From the NCBI RefSeq assembly GCF_030936135.1, contig NC_082601.1, positions 43,700,590-43,764,589 on the forward strand: a stretch of DNA of 64,000 nt. Reading direction: 5' to 3'. A program made the position numbers and the translations under genes. The DNA is from Gavia stellata (lineage: Eukaryota > Chordata > Aves > Gaviiformes > Gaviidae). Every line of letters starts with the position of its first letter. Positions within the stretch are counted from its first letter, which is position 1. The notes beneath the pieces are model-generated. The model was not told the origin of the DNA. It did not search any database and saw only the letters and a program-made list of their open reading frames with translations. Shown here piece after piece: positions 60,601 to 64,000 of the stretch.

Positions 60601-63600
60601 AATGTTGGATCTTGAATGTGTACCCTGTGTATCTGTGATGTTCACCTTTTTCTCCTTCCCACACATGTTCAGATATGTACTAATGCTGAACCAATCTCAG
60701 AGTGTCTCATTGCTTTGTAAAGTACAGCTGCCATATTCTACCTAAATGTGGCTACATTTCAGTGAAGATTAGACCTGGTCATTTGGAATTAAATCAGCTA
60801 GAATGAGAGAAACTCTCAAGTAAGAAAATGGGAATCCCTCTCAAAATTCACTTTTCGTAGCTATTATTTCCTATCTTGACTTGCCCATATATAATACGGA
60901 AAGCTGCTTTTGTTTCTGGGCTGTTATTAACCTTTTAGACAGCCTAAAATTTCCAGGCTGTTGTGTTTGATTAAGTTAGCTTAGCTTAGTTTGTAAGTAG
61001 AACTACAGATGATGTTGCCAATTACAGTCACTTAAACAAGGCTGAAAAGCCTCGCTCCCAATTCGCGTGTGTGCCGAGGCCATCCTAAACAGAACTGCAT
61101 CTTGCTTCAGTTGCTTCCCCTGCTGTGTTGTAGGACATTGCTGAAGTGGTGGACGGGCTTGTGCATGATGTCCTCAAAGGAGAGTGCAAAGAAGTTGGCA
61201 GAGCAGGAGTGGCTTACGTGGCTGCCGCCATCTGGTAACGAGCATTTATTGCTGGTACTCCTGGAGTCTGTCATCAAAGCTGCAGTTTGCCATAGCAGCA
61301 CCAGGTGTGAAGATCATAAAACTAAGCAAGGCAAGGTCTGTAGTGGAGATGCTCTTACTGATACAGTTGAGGGAAAAGCAGACTTTTCCTCAGATGTCTG
61401 CCACCTCTCTGTTTCACACCAGCTAGCCTAATGGAAGGCTAACTGCAAACCTCTGTAAACCTTGCCTTGCATGACACTCACACCACTGCCACAAGAAACC
61501 TGTGTTGTGGAAGGGAAGGTGCCCGAAGGGGGACAAGAGGAGTAAGTCCAGATCTGGCTGCTTCTCTGCTTCAGATAATGCTTCCTGTCCAAGGCAGTTG
61601 GTAGTGTCGTAGATGTGGGTTTGTGACCAAAACAGTGTTATTAAAGCACCAATGTTTCAGTTATTGCTGAACAGCACAGGGTCAAGGTCTTCCTTGTTTC
61701 CTACTCTGCACCTCCATGAGTAGGCTGGGGGTGCACGGGAGGCTGGGAGGGGACACAGCCAGGACAGCTGACCCAGACTGACCAAAGTCCATACCATGTG
61801 ATGTCATGGGCAGCAATAAAACTGGGTTAGAGGAAGAAGAAGGTGCGGTTTTCTGGCTTCCAGGGTGGCTATTGATTGGAGACTGTCTGGGTATTGGTCT
61901 GCCTGTGGGAGGTGGTGGCTGACTGCCTTTGCTTGGTGGGGATCTGTTTTTTTTTTTTCCCTTCACCTATTACAGTGTCTTTATCGCCATCCACGAGTTT
62001 TCCTGGTTTTGTTTTTCCTATTTTCTCCCCTCCTGATGCAGGGAGGGGAGCGAGCCAGTAACAGTGTGGGTGCTTGGCTGGTGGCTGGAGTCAGGCCACC
62101 ACAACAGAGTAAGGATATGCTTGAGAAAAACACAGACATAGGGCTTTGAATGAAAACTTTCTGGCTTTGAAAAGAGAATTGCTGTTTCTGCACAGCACCT
62201 CGGAGGCCACTGTGGAGGAACTTCTGACTGAAGTGATGGGGGAGAGCCTCAGACAAGTGGCTGGAAGCGTGCTTAGTGCAGAAAAGGAGCGTGTCAAAGA
62301 AGAAAGGCGCAGAGTGGAGGAAGAGAGGTGAGTTGCTGCTTTGGCTATGGGGCAGGGTGGGCTGTATACACCCTTAGTTGATGTAATGATACCTGGTGCC
62401 AACCTGAGTCCTTGCAAATGGGCTCAGGCCCTGTGTCTTTCTGCCATGCTGACAGCACTCTGTTTGTCTCACCTTGAACTGCCCTGGGATCTTGCAAACA
62501 GGCCATCCCTTTTGTGTTCTTGGGTGACCTGCTAGTTAGTATTTGGTGACCTCACAGAGCCACTGTGAAAATGGTGGGTGGGAATTTGGGGAACTTTTAT
62601 TCACCCAGAGGTTCCAGAGAGGGAGATGTATCCGGCCCTGCTGTACGCAGGAACTTTTACTTCCGAGTGAGCTACTTGTCTGTACCTTACTGGGGTAAGA
62701 ATAAAATAACCCTATTGTTGCCTGTATTTTTGAGGGAAACCTGCCTCCATGCAAAGCTGTTTATCTTTAGAGAGAAACAAGGTAGTGGGAACTCAATTTT
62801 AGGCAAATTAACTGTCCAACGCTGTGTGTAGCGCTTACGTAACTAAGCGGCAGGTTTGCCAGTGTAAATCTTTTCACTTATGTAAATCTTGCCACTCTTG
62901 TCATGCCACTTCTATAAATCTTTTCTCTGTCCTTCTAGGCAAAAGCAGGAAAGAGAACAGTTAATAAAGCAGTTGAGCCAGTTGGTGGGTATGGAGTTAA
63001 TGGAAGAAGTAATAAAGGAGAGTGTTCAAGAAGTTTCAGCCAATGAGTTAAAGTACGTACAACATACTGTATGTTACACTTTGCTGTAGGATGCTTTCCT
63101 AAGGTTAAGAATTTTGTTAGAGAGTGATGGGCTTCTTGCTTCGCCTTCTCTGAGTTAATCTTCAATAAGCTGCTTTGAAGAGAGGGTGGGTGTACTTGAT
63201 CGTACAGTGGGCTGCCAGTTTGCAGTCGCACTGTGTCAGGCAGTAGCGGTCCTCCCGGGTGGAGGGAATAGAGGCTTTGTCTAGGACAAGGCTACCCTGT
63301 GTGCTTATTTTTCTTCTGACTCCCTTACAGCTCAACTGTGGGCTCTCTTGTAGACTCTTCTTTGGAAGCCCATGATCAGTGTAAAACTTGAATGACTTCT
63401 GACATATTACAGGTCTTATTTAGAAGGGGCATAGAGCACAAGTGTGGAAAATCCCTCCCCTTTGCTAAATGTGATGCTTTTCCCTGTTTGCACCTCAGCT
63501 AATTGTATTGGCGTTTGCTTGCAGTCTTCACCTCACTAGAGGTCTTGGTTTGTTTCATTTTGCACTAGATGTGCCTTAGAAAGAGACCAGCAAGCCCGTA

Positions 63601-63721
63601 TTGCCCGGTGTTCAGAAGAAGTCTGTGGTCACATCATGGACCTCTTTCTGGAGGATGAGATTTTCCAGATTGCTAAGGAAACCCTTCAGGAGCTCCAGTG
63701 TTTCTGCAAGTACTTGCAACG
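48699..63721 (+). CDS. MCM3AP: MCM3AP (GANP), TREX-2 scaffold, N-terminal 1,106 residues; 3' part outside window
   Basis: GANP brings mRNPs to the nuclear pore as scaffold of TREX-2 (with PCID2, ENY2, DSS1, centrins). Exons: 48699-49503, 49599-49822, 50518-50596, 52471-52618, 53726-53922, 54854-54993, 55496-55693, 55916-56184, 56851-57013, 57590-57750, 58977-59221, 59963-60153, 61134-61234, 62196-62327, 62939-63052, 63569-63721; all GT-AG, phases match. Residues 1-200 are FG-nucleoporin-like (RFGQ, FGQG, FSFKPP). An RRM-like fold lies at about 295-370 ([25 protein letters not shown]). The SAC3 domain begins at [18 protein letters not shown] (about 500) and ends near 795. A Ser/Pro linker follows. 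Exons 13-16 match the helical region that binds ENY2/centrin, with a charged helix [11 protein letters not shown]. The acetyltransferase-like C-terminus lies beyond 64,000. The SAC3 domain starts about 150 residues earlier than in human, so the N-terminal part is shorter. Confidence 0.96.
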
Positions 63722-64000
63722 GTGAGTTGCCACCCTGTGACACAACTGCTTTCCTTGGGAGCATTGACAAGGAGTGGTTAATAGAGTTTGAACTAAGCTG
63801 TCTGGTTGTGTTCTTTTTGCTGTTGTCTTGTCTCCACTATAAGGGTAGACTTGCAGTCTTCTTAGAGGCTGGTAATAAGTTATTCAGCTCTATGAGGGAA
63901 AGGGAGCACACCTCATCAGAGTCAAGTAATGAGCTTGATAGGAGATTTCAGCTTCATTCTATCTGAAAACTTGTAAGAATTTCTCCTTGTATTCTTTCTG

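Noticed and set aside
1-64000. tRNA, rRNA, CRISPR arrays, bacterial operons
   Set aside because: The window is vertebrate nuclear DNA with spliced genes; no cloverleaf, rRNA core or spaced CRISPR-type repeats were seen.

Overview
The window looks like nuclear DNA of a bird. CR1 LINEs with the typical 3' end are present. There is a tandem array of Maestro HEAT-like repeat (MROH) genes of the kind widely expanded in birds. Three vertebrate genes follow, with ordinary GT-AG introns: POFUT2, YBEY and MCM3AP. The species cannot be fixed from the sequence alone; a neognath bird is an inference. All gene models below were read by eye from conserved protein sequence and splice sites.

Region 1 (1-29,437) is a head-to-tail array of a unit of about 12.29 kb: unit 1 at 1-12,279 (its left end lies outside), unit 2 at 12,280-24,573, and unit 3, cut short, at 24,574-29,437. 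The array carries the last three exons of one MROH gene (A), two complete 15-exon genes (B, 7,464-13,655; C, 19,752-25,949) and their spacers. B and C encode the same 679-residue protein by this reading; I saw one synonymous difference. Each spacer holds a decayed MROH 5' end (shared upstream block, minisatellite, exon-1-like and exon-5-like pieces). Each complete gene is preceded by a 65-bp tandem repeat that carries a 20-bp dyad. The last unit loses identity near its right edge, and the array stops at two CR1 insertions.

Region 2 (29,438-34,579) is gene-poor: the two CR1 copies, one old CR1 fragment, and probably the 3' UTR of POFUT2.

Region 3 (34,580-63,721 and beyond) is a compact housekeeping cluster. 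POFUT2 (minus, 9 coding exons, 438 aa) is an ER protein O-fucosyltransferase for thrombospondin repeats. YBEY (minus, 3 exons, 164 aa) is a metal-dependent RNase of the YbeY family. MCM3AP/GANP (plus, 16 coding exons seen, 3' end outside) is the scaffold of the TREX-2 mRNA export complex. YBEY and MCM3AP are head to head with 170 bp between start codons. Only 100 bp separate the YBEY stop from the POFUT2 start. One CpG-dense block of about 2.6 kb covers all three 5' regions. The three genes share promoter space, not a pathway.
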